NCBI GenBank assembly: GCA_964492715.1
Contig: CAZBLK010000037.1
Location: forward strand, 1-13,877
Length of the DNA: 13,877 nucleotides
From: CAZBLK01 sp964492715
GTDB taxonomy: Bacteria; Bacillota; Clostridia; Lachnospirales; WRBF01
Direction of reading: 5' to 3'
Shown: positions 1 through 7,537 of the stretch, piece by piece
Layout: each line of letters starts with the position of its first letter
How positions within the stretch are numbered: position 1 is the first letter of the stretch
Notes under the pieces: generated by a model
What the model saw: the letters and a program-made list of their open reading frames with translations, nothing else
Database searches by the model: none
Told to the model about the DNA's origin: nothing
Program-made: the position numbers and the translations under genes

Positions 1-56
1 TTGTTAACAAAACTTTGGACGATTATTCCATTTACACTAAAGAATGTTCACAACCC

Positions 57-61
57 AAAAA
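57..61. repeat. Candidate target-site duplication, low side
   Basis: AAAAA directly precedes the TG of the proposed low-side end. The same five bases follow the CA of the high-side end. Five bases is the Mu target-duplication length. An A run can match by chance, so support is moderate. Confidence 0.5.
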
Positions 62-68
62 TGCGGAA
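62..68 (+). repeat. Terminal inverted repeat, Mu right-end equivalent
   Basis: TGCGGAA is the exact inverse of the TTCCGCA copies at the repressor end. It begins with the TG dinucleotide expected at a Mu-type terminus and probably forms part of the outermost transposase-binding site. By gene order this corresponds to the right end of Mu. Confidence 0.55.
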
Positions 69-81
69 TTTTTCACTTATG

Positions 82-112
82 AGTGCTTTTTAAAGAGAGG
101 TTAAAATGCACT
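82..112. repeat. Inverted repeat near the low end
   Basis: Arms AGTGCTTTTTAA (82-93) and TTAAAATGCACT (101-112) pair with one mismatch around a 7-base loop. It lies between the DUF3486 stop codon and the proposed element end. It may stop the leftward transcript, although no U tract follows on that strand, or it may be part of the transposase-binding end. Confidence 0.35.
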
Positions 113-187
113 TTAACACGTATTTGAATCGAAATTGATGTGTGATTATATAAGAACTGTCTAAATGTTTTCTTAAACAATTTAAAA

Positions 188-421
188 TTAATTTCTTGAA
201 ATCATTCTAGCCATTTCTTTAGAACGTTTGATTTTCTCATACGCTTCAAGAAATGGCTTACCAAACCTATGTACACAACTTAAACTAATCGTATAACCAC
301 TTTCATTTAAATATTGCGATATCTGCAAATATGTATCACCTTTTATTAGCCTTTTTTCAACCTCATTCCGCACTGCCAAAGGCAATCTGTCTATTTTAGA
401 ATGACTACGTCTTTTTTTCAC
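188..421 (-). CDS. DUF3486 (Mu gp27-like) short protein
   Basis: The 77-residue product has the pattern of the N-terminal part of the DUF3486 family (Mu gp27): KRRSHSKIDRLP, then VRNEVEKRLI, then a helix-turn-helix-like stretch ending SCVHRFG. In Mu-like phages this gene lies just before the large terminase gene and is thought to act in packaging as a small-terminase-like protein. The start chosen is GTG at 421, because GGAG lies seven bases upstream, inside the last codons of the resolvase gene. A longer in-frame start at 529 would lie deep inside the resolvase gene and adds unrelated residues. From memory of the family the protein is much shorter than usual, so the C-terminal part seems to be missing. 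No terminase gene follows. The family call is fairly secure, the function is not. Confidence 0.68.
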   Translation of the reverse strand: MKKRRSHSKIDRLPLAVRNEVEKRLIKGDTYLQISQYLNESGYTISLSCVHRFGKPFLEAYEKIKRSKEMARMISRN

Positions 422-425
422 AATA

Positions 426-1058
426 TCACTCCATTTCTTTGTAAGTTTTAATGTACTTATATAGTGTACTTCTACCAATTCCAAGCATTTTAGCAAGTCC
501 TGTATGAGAGATTTTACCGTATTCCCCATTAATATATTTTTCGTATTGCTTGGTAAAATCAGAAGGTATTGTCGTTTTAGGTCTGCCTAGTTTTATGCCT
601 TTTTCTTTAGCTACTGCAAGCCCTTGGTTTATGCGCTCAACCGTCTTCTCTCGCTCCTGTTCAGCTATGTGAGCCTTTAAAGTAACGACAATGTCAATAA
701 TCATCTTAGAAAGACTATCGTCCTTCATTTTGCCCCATTCGTTCAAGTAGGGAATATCCAAAGCAATCAGCTTTATACCTTTGGATTGAAGCTCTTTAAT
801 TTCAATGATAGTGTTGCTTGCATCTCTCCCAAGGCGGTCGAGGTCAGAAACTATAAGGATATCTCCTTCTTTTAGCTTACCTTTCATGTACTGATAGTTT
901 GGTCTATTATCTGTTTTAACTTTACCACTTATAGTGTCCTTATACCATTCAAAAATGGTAAACTTATTAGCCTTTGCATAGTCCCTAATAGCCTTTTCTT
1001 GCCTGTCATGCTTTTGGATATCTTTGTTCGTTGATACCCTCATGTATGCAACTATCAT
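426..1058 (-). CDS. Serine resolvase/invertase family recombinase
   Basis: The 210-residue product has the serine recombinase fold. YMRVST near the N-terminus supplies Arg7 and the nucleophile Ser9, and DLDRLGRD (residues 72-79) supplies the other conserved arginines. The long E helix follows (about 103-130), then a C-terminal HTH with GLAKMLGIGRSTLYKYI. The start is ATG at 1058, because AAAGAGG lies eight bases upstream and the next residues match the usual family N-terminus; the in-frame ATG at 1076 lies upstream of that site. Size and domains fit Tn3-type resolvases and the Gin/Hin/Cin invertases. In Mu, Gin lies near the right end, and this gene has the same relative place. No invertible tail-fibre segment is visible, but a candidate binding site lies directly upstream, so cointegrate or dimer resolution is more likely. 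Confidence 0.9.
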   Translation of the reverse strand: MIVAYMRVSTNKDIQKHDRQEKAIRDYAKANKFTIFEWYKDTISGKVKTDNRPNYQYMKGKLKEGDILIVSDLDRLGRDASNTIIEIKELQSKGIKLIALDIPYLNEWGKMKDDSLSKMIIDIVVTLKAHIAEQEREKTVERINQGLAVAKEKGIKLGRPKTTIPSDFTKQYEKYINGEYGKISHTGLAKMLGIGRSTLYKYIKTYKEME

Positions 1059-1086
1059 AAGAAAAACCTCTTTCATGCTAATTTTG

Positions 1087-1134
1087 CTTAAAACTGTCTA
1101 TAAAAACTATCAAATACTTATAGACAGTTTTAAG
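1087..1134. promoter_or_regulatory. Perfect 17-bp inverted repeat, candidate res subsite
   Basis: CTTAAAACTGTCTATAA (1087-1103) and its exact inverse (1118-1134) flank a 14-base spacer. Inside them TGTCTATAA and TTATAGACA form a 32-bp unit. It resembles resolvase subsites of the Tn3/gamma-delta type, whose half-sites begin TGTC and whose lengths run from about 25 to 34 bp. It lies between the resolvase promoter and its start codon, the usual place for a res site that also autoregulates the gene. A related half (TGTCTAAA) occurs at 158-165. A hairpin ending tape-measure transcription is the alternative, but no U tract follows on the leftward strand. Confidence 0.5.
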
Positions 1135-1175
1135 CCTGTTAACCTATGTAAAATCAAGAATTTTTTGCTACTTAT

Positions 1176-1204
1176 ATTATATCAAATTGTGTCTACGAAA
1201 ACAA
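1176..1204 (-). promoter_or_regulatory. Leftward promoter for resolvase and DUF3486
   Basis: On the minus strand TTGTTT (1204-1199), a 17-base spacer and a perfect TATAAT (1181-1176) form a good vegetative promoter in the gap between the tape measure stop and the resolvase start. The spacer holds CGTAGACAC, part of a 13-base string also found in the C-gene promoter region at 7551-7563. Arms TGTGTC (1188-1193) and GGACAC (1214-1219) give a loose dyad around the -35, a plausible regulator site. Confidence 0.5.
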
Positions 1205-1223
1205 ATGATTTTAGGACACTGTT

Positions 1224-4200
1224 TTATAACTCTCTAGCCATTAATTCAAGGTTATAAGCTATCTCTCTTGATACAGCCGCTGGCGACTGACAAGGCGTTT
1301 GGAAAACATTTGTTACTTCAATCTTCCTGTCAGCAAATGCACTTGAACCCTGTTGACTAGCACTAGAAGCATACGCACTTGCACTGCTTACTCTCATTGA
1401 CTCCGCCATGCTTGCTGTTGCAGATGAAAACGCCCTTGCATAAGCTTCGCCAGCGGCTCTGCCTGCTTCTGCAAACTCATTAACTTTATTAAACAAGTCG
1501 GTAATGATATTTTGTGTCGTAGTTTCAAACAAAGCTCTCTTTTCATTTTGAGCTTGTGTCTGTATTTTCTTGTCGTCTTCAATAAACTTTTTGGTGTCCT
1601 TTTGTTGCATTTCAAGAGAAGCCTTAACTATTTCAGTTTCCTTTGTAGCAGTTTCTTGCTTTACTACAAGCTTTGCTTCTTGCGTAGAAACGTACTGTTT
1701 TAAAGTGTCCTCGGCATTTTTGATTTCATCATCACGAAGCTTGCTAAGTTCTTCTTTTTGCTTATCTAGGTTTTCCTTGATAAGAGCCATCTGCTCTTGC
1801 AAACGTGCCTTTTCGTCCTCAAGCCCTTCACGCCTTTTTCTCTTTTCAAACTCGGCTTTTTCATTGGCTATTTGTTTGTTAATCTCATATATGTTCGTTT
1901 CGTCCGATTCAAACTCAAGCTGTGCCTGCAACCGCTTAATGCGGTCTTCTGAATCCTTGTCCTTTTCGGCACGGTCTTCGCTTTTCATCAAGTCATCAAT
2001 AGCTTTAATCTGTCCTTCTACAGCTTTAATTTCGGCGTTGGCGGCTTCCTCTGCAAGCCTAATTTGTTCCGCATAGCGTTCACGTATAGATTCAATAATT
2101 TCCTTATTGGCTTCTTTGGCAGCGGCAACAACTGACTTAATGCTTTCAGCTTCAACTTTGGCGGCATCATCAGCAATTTTCTTGGCATCATTCTTTGCCT
2201 TTTCGTTAGCCTTTTTTGCTTCCTCTGTAGCTTTACGTTCGGCTTCCTGAATTTCTTTGATAGATGCTATACTTAAATCCTCAATAGCCTGTGTGTATCG
2301 AATGCGGTCTTGAAGTCGTTTTTCAAGTTCCCTTTTGCCAGCCTCTGTAAGCCCCTGCTCATTGGCTTTAAGCCATTCAATCATCTGCTCATTAGCGGCT
2401 ACAATTTTATTCATGTCTTGAATTTCGTTTTCGGAACTGTACTTAAAAAGCTTTTCGTTGCCTTGTGCATCTGTAGCAAGAACAATGCCTTGCTTCTTTT
2501 TCTTGAGGTCAATTTCACGCTCAACAGCCTTTATGCGTTCATCAGAAGCTTTTATTTCAATGCTTAAAAGGTCATTTGCTTCATTTAGGGCTATTTCTTT
2601 TTTCTTTTCAGCTCTTTTTTCAGCCGCATCAATTTGAATAGAATCAATTTGTTTTTCAACTTCCTTTAGCCTTTCGGGATAATCAGCAAAAGTGGCTAAA
2701 GCCTGTTCTTTTAAGCTTCCTAGTTTGTCAAGAAGGGCTGTATAATCAGTTTTTTCTCTGCCTTTATCAAGCTCTTTTATTGCATTAAGCTCTGCCGAAA
2801 ACCAATCATCACTTGATTTTCTTCTCAAAGCATACATTTCAATATCAATAGCAGTGACAGTGTCCTTATGCTCTATATACTTTTGTCTAAGCTGTTCCAA
2901 AGCTTTAATTTGTTCATTGACTGAAAGTTCTGTAAGCCCTTTTTGGTTTTCGTAGGCTTTGCGGTCAAGGTCATATTCTTCTTTGATAAGCTCTTCTTTG
3001 GTCTTGATTTTTTCTTTTGCGTTCTTAGTGTTCTTGTCATCATCAAGATTAGCTTCACCAGTAGGAATATTTTTAATGGCTTCAATTTGAGCAATAGCTT
3101 GTGAATACACCTTTTCCATCTCTGCTTGAGCATTGGTAAGTGTCCTTAGTTGCTTTTCTTTTCGCAAATCGTCAATTTCAGCATCACCTGAATAATATAG
3201 CCGCCTTATTGCTGTTTTGGCTTGATATTCTTCAACTACATTAGCAAGCTCCTTCTTACTGTTTTCAATAGAGTTTTTAAGTCTTTGAGCTTGGAGCATT
3301 TTTTCATCAATCAAGGCTTGTTTCTGCTTTTGTGTTACTTCCTCAATGACTTTTGCAAGTCCCTTTTGCCAGTCAACGTTTTCAGCTATGTGTTTTGCAA
3401 CTTCGGGGTAAAGGTCAATAAGGTCAACAAGCTTGCTTGCTGATAACTCCTCACCTTTGGCAAGTGTAGTGTAAGCGTTGTTAAGGTCGGATATGCGGTC
3501 GGCTCTTTCCTTGAGAAGTTTTAATTCTTCTTCGGTTATTTTAATGGCTTCTTCTGTTGCTTGAGCGCTTTTTTTAGCGTTTTCGGTGTAGTTTTCAACT
3601 TGCTTCGCCGCCTTTTGTTGAGCCTGTTCAACCTCTTTCATAAGTTCGTCATATGCCCTTAATTTACCATCTGCATCACGAACGGAAATTCCAAGCTCAG
3701 CGAATTGCTCACTTAACTCACGAAGTTTATTGTCTTGTTTAACAAATTTAAGGTCACCGAATTGACTTTGAGAGAATGTATTCTCATTGGCTTGTTTTTG
3801 CAATTCCTCATATTCTTGCCTAAGTTCAGTTAATTTTAGCTTTAGCTGTTCGGCTGTCTTGTCCATACCTTTGAACATGTCAATGTTTTCAGCCGTTGCG
3901 CCTTCTCTTAAAAGCTTTTTATTTGCTTCAATTTCTTCATTCAAGGTTTGCAGCTCTTCTGCTAGTTTTTTAGATGATGTGTAGGCAACTGCAAATGCAG
4001 TCACTACCAACCCTACAACTAGCGGAATACCTGTAAAAGATGCCTTAACAGCTTTTAAAGCAGTTGCAAGCTTTTCAGAGTTTGAAGTCAAAGCTATTTT
4101 TGCGCTTGAAGCTAGAGTTAAAGCCCCAACAAAAGTTGTTGTGCCAGCAACCAAAGCTTCATTTTCTCTACCAACATCATTCATAGCTCTAGCTAAATCG

Positions 4201-5444
4201 GCAAATAAGCCAACTCCGTCTTTAAGCATAGGAGCTAAAGACTTTCCTAAAATCGTGAAGCTTTCTCCCAAAGCAGTGGATAATTCATTTGTGGCACTTG
4301 ACAAGCTGTCCGAAGCATTAGCCGCATTCCCAACTACGGCTTCCGTTTCTTTCATAATTCCATTATAAATGGCTTGCACTTTCTGTGCTTGCGTAAGCTC
4401 GTTGTATGTAACACCAATCGACTTGGCGTACTCCTCTTGCATCTTGGCTATGTTTTTGGTCACACCTGCCGCATCCGAAAGTACAGAGTTTTCATTCCTT
4501 ATACCTTCTGTAGTCACCTTGACTGCTTCGCTTAAAGTGTACTGTGATTGCCTGTTATAAGCCGCACTATCCTTTAACCTGTCCAGTAACCGTGAGGTCT
4601 GCTCTAAAGAAAAGCCGTAAATGGTAAGATTTTTTATAGCTTCTGACGCATCTGTTTTAGATAGAAGGTTATCTGCTGTTTTTTCACTGACAATTTCAAG
4701 GGCTTTAGAGGTTGACTCTCCGACATATTCCATTTGAGAAGCCAAGCCCTTCAAAGCCATTTCAGCTTTATTAAATGAATCAACGCCCTTTTTAACAGCG
4801 GCGGCAACAGTTATAAAAGCACCCATAGCCGCAAAACCCACCTTTGGCAGTGCTACTTCTACTTCTTGGCTGGATTTCTTAACGTCTTGAAGGTTTTTGT
4901 TCACCTCTTGAAGCTTGCCCGAGGCTTCCTGTATGCCGTTGGAATTAAGCTTAACTGTTATGTCTTTATTGATGCGCTTAATCTGTTCATCAAGTGCGAC
5001 TATTTTGTCTTTTGTGGCAGTAATGCCACTTTCGTCAGTTTCAAGCACAAGAGTTTTTTCCAACTTGCTTCGTGCTTCAATTAGAGAAGCTATTTCCTTT
5101 TTGATTCCAACAATTTCTTTTGTATCAACTGTGACTTTAATCTTTTCTTTGAGTGTGGCAATTTCATTATTGATGTTGCCAATTAAAGTTTTGGCTTCTT
5201 TCATGCCGTCAGTTTCCACAAAAAAGCTAACCTCTGCTTCAAGCTGTTTTTTCTCTTTTTCAAGTTGTTTAAGCTGGGCGGTGAGTTGCTCCACACCCGA
5301 AGCTTTAAATTTCAACTGCAATTCTTTGTTTAGACGTTCTTTTTCGGCTTCAAGCTTTTTCAGTTCACCTTTGGCGGCTTCCACGCCTTGTTTAACTCCG
5401 TCTGCTGTAACCCTTATTGCTATAATCATTTCATCAATCGTCAC
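1224..5444 (-). CDS. Phage tail tape measure protein
   Basis: At 1406 residues this is the largest gene. The N-terminus (about 1-197) is a coiled-coil region of 30-residue repeats. A typical tape-measure core follows from about 200 to 440, including GFAAMGAFITVAAAVKKGVDSF and an Ala/Ser-rich stretch. Hydrophobic segments occur near 430-450 and 470-491, and the rest is long charged coiled coil. The C-terminus, about residue 1370 onward, has a short VTNVFQTPCQSP stretch and a final helix like those that close many Firmicutes tape measure proteins. Such proteins set tail length and enter the cell envelope during DNA injection. The start is GTG at 5444, seven bases after GAGG; ATG at codon 6 is the alternative. 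The reading frame is intact. No tube, sheath, chaperone or baseplate gene is nearby, which is odd for a long-tailed phage. Confidence 0.9.
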   Translation of the reverse strand: MTIDEMIIAIRVTADGVKQGVEAAKGELKKLEAEKERLNKELQLKFKASGVEQLTAQLKQLEKEKKQLEAEVSFFVETDGMKEAKTLIGNINNEIATLKEKIKVTVDTKEIVGIKKEIASLIEARSKLEKTLVLETDESGITATKDKIVALDEQIKRINKDITVKLNSNGIQEASGKLQEVNKNLQDVKKSSQEVEVALPKVGFAAMGAFITVAAAVKKGVDSFNKAEMALKGLASQMEYVGESTSKALEIVSEKTADNLLSKTDASEAIKNLTIYGFSLEQTSRLLDRLKDSAAYNRQSQYTLSEAVKVTTEGIRNENSVLSDAAGVTKNIAKMQEEYAKSIGVTYNELTQAQKVQAIYNGIMKETEAVVGNAANASDSLSSATNELSTALGESFTILGKSLAPMLKDGVGLFADLARAMNDVGRENEALVAGTTTFVGALTLASSAKIALTSNSEKLATALKAVKASFTGIPLVVGLVVTAFAVAYTSSKKLAEELQTLNEEIEANKKLLREGATAENIDMFKGMDKTAEQLKLKLTELRQEYEELQKQANENTFSQSQFGDLKFVKQDNKLRELSEQFAELGISVRDADGKLRAYDELMKEVEQAQQKAAKQVENYTENAKKSAQATEEAIKITEEELKLLKERADRISDLNNAYTTLAKGEELSASKLVDLIDLYPEVAKHIAENVDWQKGLAKVIEEVTQKQKQALIDEKMLQAQRLKNSIENSKKELANVVEEYQAKTAIRRLYYSGDAEIDDLRKEKQLRTLTNAQAEMEKVYSQAIAQIEAIKNIPTGEANLDDDKNTKNAKEKIKTKEELIKEEYDLDRKAYENQKGLTELSVNEQIKALEQLRQKYIEHKDTVTAIDIEMYALRRKSSDDWFSAELNAIKELDKGREKTDYTALLDKLGSLKEQALATFADYPERLKEVEKQIDSIQIDAAEKRAEKKKEIALNEANDLLSIEIKASDERIKAVEREIDLKKKKQGIVLATDAQGNEKLFKYSSENEIQDMNKIVAANEQMIEWLKANEQGLTEAGKRELEKRLQDRIRYTQAIEDLSIASIKEIQEAERKATEEAKKANEKAKNDAKKIADDAAKVEAESIKSVVAAAKEANKEIIESIRERYAEQIRLAEEAANAEIKAVEGQIKAIDDLMKSEDRAEKDKDSEDRIKRLQAQLEFESDETNIYEINKQIANEKAEFEKRKRREGLEDEKARLQEQMALIKENLDKQKEELSKLRDDEIKNAEDTLKQYVSTQEAKLVVKQETATKETEIVKASLEMQQKDTKKFIEDDKKIQTQAQNEKRALFETTTQNIITDLFNKVNEFAEAGRAAGEAYARAFSSATASMAESMRVSSASAYASSASQQGSSAFADRKIEVTNVFQTPCQSPAAVSREIAYNLELMAREL
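4853..5396 (-). repeat. Tandem 30-residue repeats in the tape measure N-terminus
   Basis: Residues about 17-197 repeat with a regular period. A short beta-like stretch ends each unit at LKFKASG (residue 50), FFVETDG (80), VTVDTKE (110), LVLETDESG (140) and VKLNSNG (170), and each is followed by a Lys/Glu-rich helix. The spacing from residue 50 onward is exactly 30. RVTADG at 11-16 looks like a first, imperfect unit. The bases are well diverged, so the duplications are old. Confidence 0.7.
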
Positions 5445-5476
5445 TGTAACACCTCTTCCATATAGGTTTATTTTTA

Positions 5477-5512
5477 AAAAGGTTTAGACTTATAATAAAG
5501 CCTAAACCTTTT
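5477..5512 (-). terminator. Terminator-like hairpin between capsid operon and tape measure
   Basis: Arms AAAAGGTTTAG (5477-5487) and CTAAACCTTTT (5502-5512) pair perfectly. After one mismatch, CTT/AAG extends the stem around a 6-base loop. On the leftward strand a run of Ts follows. It sits after the 55-aa gene and about 30 bases before the tape measure start, leaving little room for a separate promoter, so partial read-through is likely. Confidence 0.75.
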
Positions 5513-5557
5513 ATAAAAGTTGATTTAAAAGCTATTTAAATGCCGTTTATAAGCAGA

Positions 5558-5725
5558 TTAAACGCTCTTTGAAAAAATGTTCTTTACAACTTCCTTCGCT
5601 TTCTCATGCTCTGCTTTTGTCGTTTCGACATCATTGTTTTCTTTTTCCTGCTTTGACTGCAAAACATTTTGTGTAACAGCTTCTGTTATTCTGTCAATAA
5701 GTTCTTGTTCGTTTTCAATACCCAT
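5558..5725 (-). CDS. Small hypothetical protein between capsid and tape measure
   Basis: This 55-residue protein starts MGIENEQELIDRI and ends IFSKSV. It is rich in Glu, Lys and Gln and is predicted to be helical, with no membrane segment or cysteine. The ATG at 5725 has a clear GGGGG ribosome binding site seven bases upstream, and the gene starts 16 bases after the capsid stop, so it is translated from the capsid operon. A terminator-like hairpin follows. I recognise no family. The position between capsid and tape measure is where head-tail or tail-assembly genes often lie, but the protein is too short and plain to assign. Confidence 0.7.
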   Translation of the reverse strand: MGIENEQELIDRITEAVTQNVLQSKQEKENNDVETTKAEHEKAKEVVKNIFSKSV

Positions 5726-5741
5726 TATAAATCCCCCAATC

Positions 5742-6653
5742 TTATTCTAAGTTTACAAAAATACCTTGAAGCTTGTTACTTGTTATCCATAGGTCGTGAT
5801 ATTTCCTATAGTTAATTGTAAAAGCATCAGCTTTAATGTTTTGGTTAGGCTCGAAAATTCTTACTTTTTCAGTTTTTGAAACTGCAATAGGTGCATTTCT
5901 TGCCGTGATAATCCAGTTAATAGCCTTTGCATCATTTGACTTTTCAAAGCCGCCTTCTTCTTGCCCTGCTTCCCCAGTTTTGAATATGTATTCAGAGTAG
6001 AGCCTTGCAGAAGGAACGCTAATAATAGGAATGCCGTCAATTGACTGTACCTTTGTAAAAATATCCCCCTTTGAAAAATCCATAACATCAAGGCGTTTGG
6101 ATATCTTTTCATTATTGTTAAGCACTTTAGATGTTTTAGTGCTCATGGTAATTACAAGAGGCTTGTCCTCACCAATTATGTCTTGAACTGTTGCAATATC
6201 CTCATTAAGCTTTTCCCAAATGGTGCTTGATGTTGGAGTATACCCTGTTGAAGCTTTACCATTTTCAATAGCAATAGCTGCAATTTTACTATACCTGTAA
6301 GCATCAACTTCGGGTATAACACAGTCAGATTGGAACGAAGCCAAAATGTTAGCCGCCGAAGCCAAGAAGTTCGTTTCGTTTACATCCATGGCATCAATTG
6401 AGAAGGTTCTCGCTCTGTCCATTGTCAACTTATGTGTTTCAAAAGCTAGGTTGATGCTTCCTGATGGGAAGCCTTCTTTCCTACTGTAATTTGCTAAGCC
6501 GTCCATTGTAATAGAAGCAATTTTAACCTCATTGCCACCATTATATTGAACAAGCTCTGAATTAAGCTCCATCCAACCTGATGTCGCCTTAACGTTCATT
6601 TGATAATCCAATTCATCTTGAAAAATCTCTGCATACTCTAAAACATTACCCAT
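5742..6653 (-). CDS. Phage major capsid protein, HK97-fold type
   Basis: The 303-residue product fits the length and pattern of Firmicutes phage major capsid proteins. It has an N-terminal segment MGNVLEYAEIFQDELD, then VKIASITMDGLANYSRKEGF and a long helix with AFETHKLTMDRARTFSIDAMDVNET. The second half has LVITMSTKTSKVL, IDGIPIISVPSARLYS and a C-terminal strand with INYRKYHDLWI. It would form the icosahedral shell. The start codon follows GGGAGG by nine bases, and that site lies in the last codons of the scaffold gene, so the two are coupled. The scaffold gene directly upstream supports the call. Full length and no internal stop argue that the shell can still be made. Portal and terminase genes, normally just upstream, are absent. 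Confidence 0.88.
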   Translation of the reverse strand: MGNVLEYAEIFQDELDYQMNVKATSGWMELNSELVQYNGGNEVKIASITMDGLANYSRKEGFPSGSINLAFETHKLTMDRARTFSIDAMDVNETNFLASAANILASFQSDCVIPEVDAYRYSKIAAIAIENGKASTGYTPTSSTIWEKLNEDIATVQDIIGEDKPLVITMSTKTSKVLNNNEKISKRLDVMDFSKGDIFTKVQSIDGIPIISVPSARLYSEYIFKTGEAGQEEGGFEKSNDAKAINWIITARNAPIAVSKTEKVRIFEPNQNIKADAFTINYRKYHDLWITSNKLQGIFVNLE

Positions 6654-6659
6654 TATTTA

Positions 6660-7202
6660 TTACCTCCCACTCATTATATTTCGCACTTGTTGTTGTGCTT
6701 GTGGAATAGAATTTGAATTACCGCTACTGTAAGACGGTGTTTTACCAGCCAATCTTTTCATTACATTTACTTGAACTGCTTTGTCAAAAATATCAGAAAA
6801 ACGGTCAATTCTTTTTTGTGTAGCTTCGAGGTTTTCACTTATGACAAACTCCATTACAGAAACTGGAATATCCTTTGCTTCTAGTAACTTTGCTGTGTCA
6901 ATTTGAAGCCTTTCAAGGTTAAGTTGTTTTTCCTTTTCCTCTAATTCCTTTGCTTTAGCTTCAAACATTTGCATTGTTGGGTCAGATGCGCTGTCTGTAG
7001 CTTTGTCTGGTGTGTTGTCTGTAGTGTTGCCCTTCATTAACTCTGTGAAAAAGCTACTTAATTTGTCTTTGTTATCACCAAGAAACTTTTCCATGTCAAA
7101 TTCGGAAGTTTGAGCTTCTGATGATTCAATACTTCCTTCAATAGCTGACTCACTTTCTGACGAAACTCCTTGTTCTGATGTTGCTGTTGTACTTTCTTCC
7201 AT
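6660..7202 (-). CDS. Phage scaffold protein, DUF4355-like
   Basis: This 180-residue acidic protein has three parts. The N-terminal 80 residues are disordered and rich in Ser, Glu and Thr. A coiled coil follows around 82-105 (AKAKELEEKEKQLNLERL). The C-terminal helical part reads LLEAKDIPVSVMEFVIS, then TQKRIDRFSDIFDKAVQ, and ends with a Ser/Gln-rich tail. This order and the 'IPVSVMEFV...TQKRIDRF' pattern match the DUF4355 scaffold-like proteins coded just before major capsid genes in Firmicutes phages. It would direct procapsid assembly and then leave. AAAGGAG lies six bases before the ATG, and the gene starts 13 bases after the C-like regulator, an unusually direct link between late activator and head genes. 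Confidence 0.8.
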   Translation of the reverse strand: MEESTTATSEQGVSSESESAIEGSIESSEAQTSEFDMEKFLGDNKDKLSSFFTELMKGNTTDNTPDKATDSASDPTMQMFEAKAKELEEKEKQLNLERLQIDTAKLLEAKDIPVSVMEFVISENLEATQKRIDRFSDIFDKAVQVNVMKRLAGKTPSYSSGNSNSIPQAQQQVRNIMSGR

Positions 7203-7215
7203 TGTTTTCTCCTTT

Positions 7216-7503
7216 CTAAACCTTTGCCGATATAGAACTCTTTATTAGTCTATAGACTGTCCTTTCACTTATTCCATATTTAACGGCTAAGCTTTTTCGA
7301 TTTTTACCATCGTACTCAAATAAAACTTTTTTGTACACATAGCTCCTAATTAATTCATTAAGCGTTGGAATGTACACTTGACCACCACCAAAGTGTTTGC
7401 ACATTTCAAGCAAAGTTTCCATTCCACAGGCGATTGCTATTTCTGAATGGTTTTCGCTTAAATCATCTATCTTTAATTCTTTAAGTAAACTCATGTCTAG
7501 CAT
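7216..7503 (-). CDS. Mor/C-family transcription activator (C-like)
   Basis: The 95-residue product carries the family hallmark GGGQVYIP (39-46) after a helical dimerisation region, then a C-terminal HTH (SLAVKYGISERTVYRLIK). Mu uses two such paralogues: Mor turns on the middle promoter, and the C protein made from it turns on late genes. This is the second of two paralogues here, lies behind its own promoter region, and heads the scaffold-capsid operon, so it takes the C position. The start chosen is ATG at 7503, eight bases after AAAGG; GTG at 7512 and ATG at 7509 lie too close to that site. The family call is strong, the C role is inferred from order. Confidence 0.85.
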   Translation of the reverse strand: MLDMSLLKELKIDDLSENHSEIAIACGMETLLEMCKHFGGGQVYIPTLNELIRSYVYKKVLFEYDGKNRKSLAVKYGISERTVYRLIKSSISAKV

Positions 7504-7537
7504 TATCATCACCTTTTTCTATTGAAAATCGTCCAAG

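Noticed and set aside
1..56. Host gene on the left flank
   Set aside because: Too short to judge; no convincing coding frame or terminator could be identified.
1570..2076. Open frame of 168 codons on the plus strand
   Set aside because: It is the complement of the charged coiled-coil part of the tape measure gene; its product is Ser/Leu-rich, has no family pattern and no ribosome binding site.
1224..5444. Gin-type invertible segment beside the serine recombinase
   Set aside because: No tail-fibre genes, no broken or reversed gene ends and no matching pair of inverted crossover sites flanking a segment were seen.
4915..5487. Open frame of 190 codons on the plus strand
   Set aside because: It is antisense to the tape measure N-terminus and has the low-complexity Ser/Leu composition of a shadow frame.
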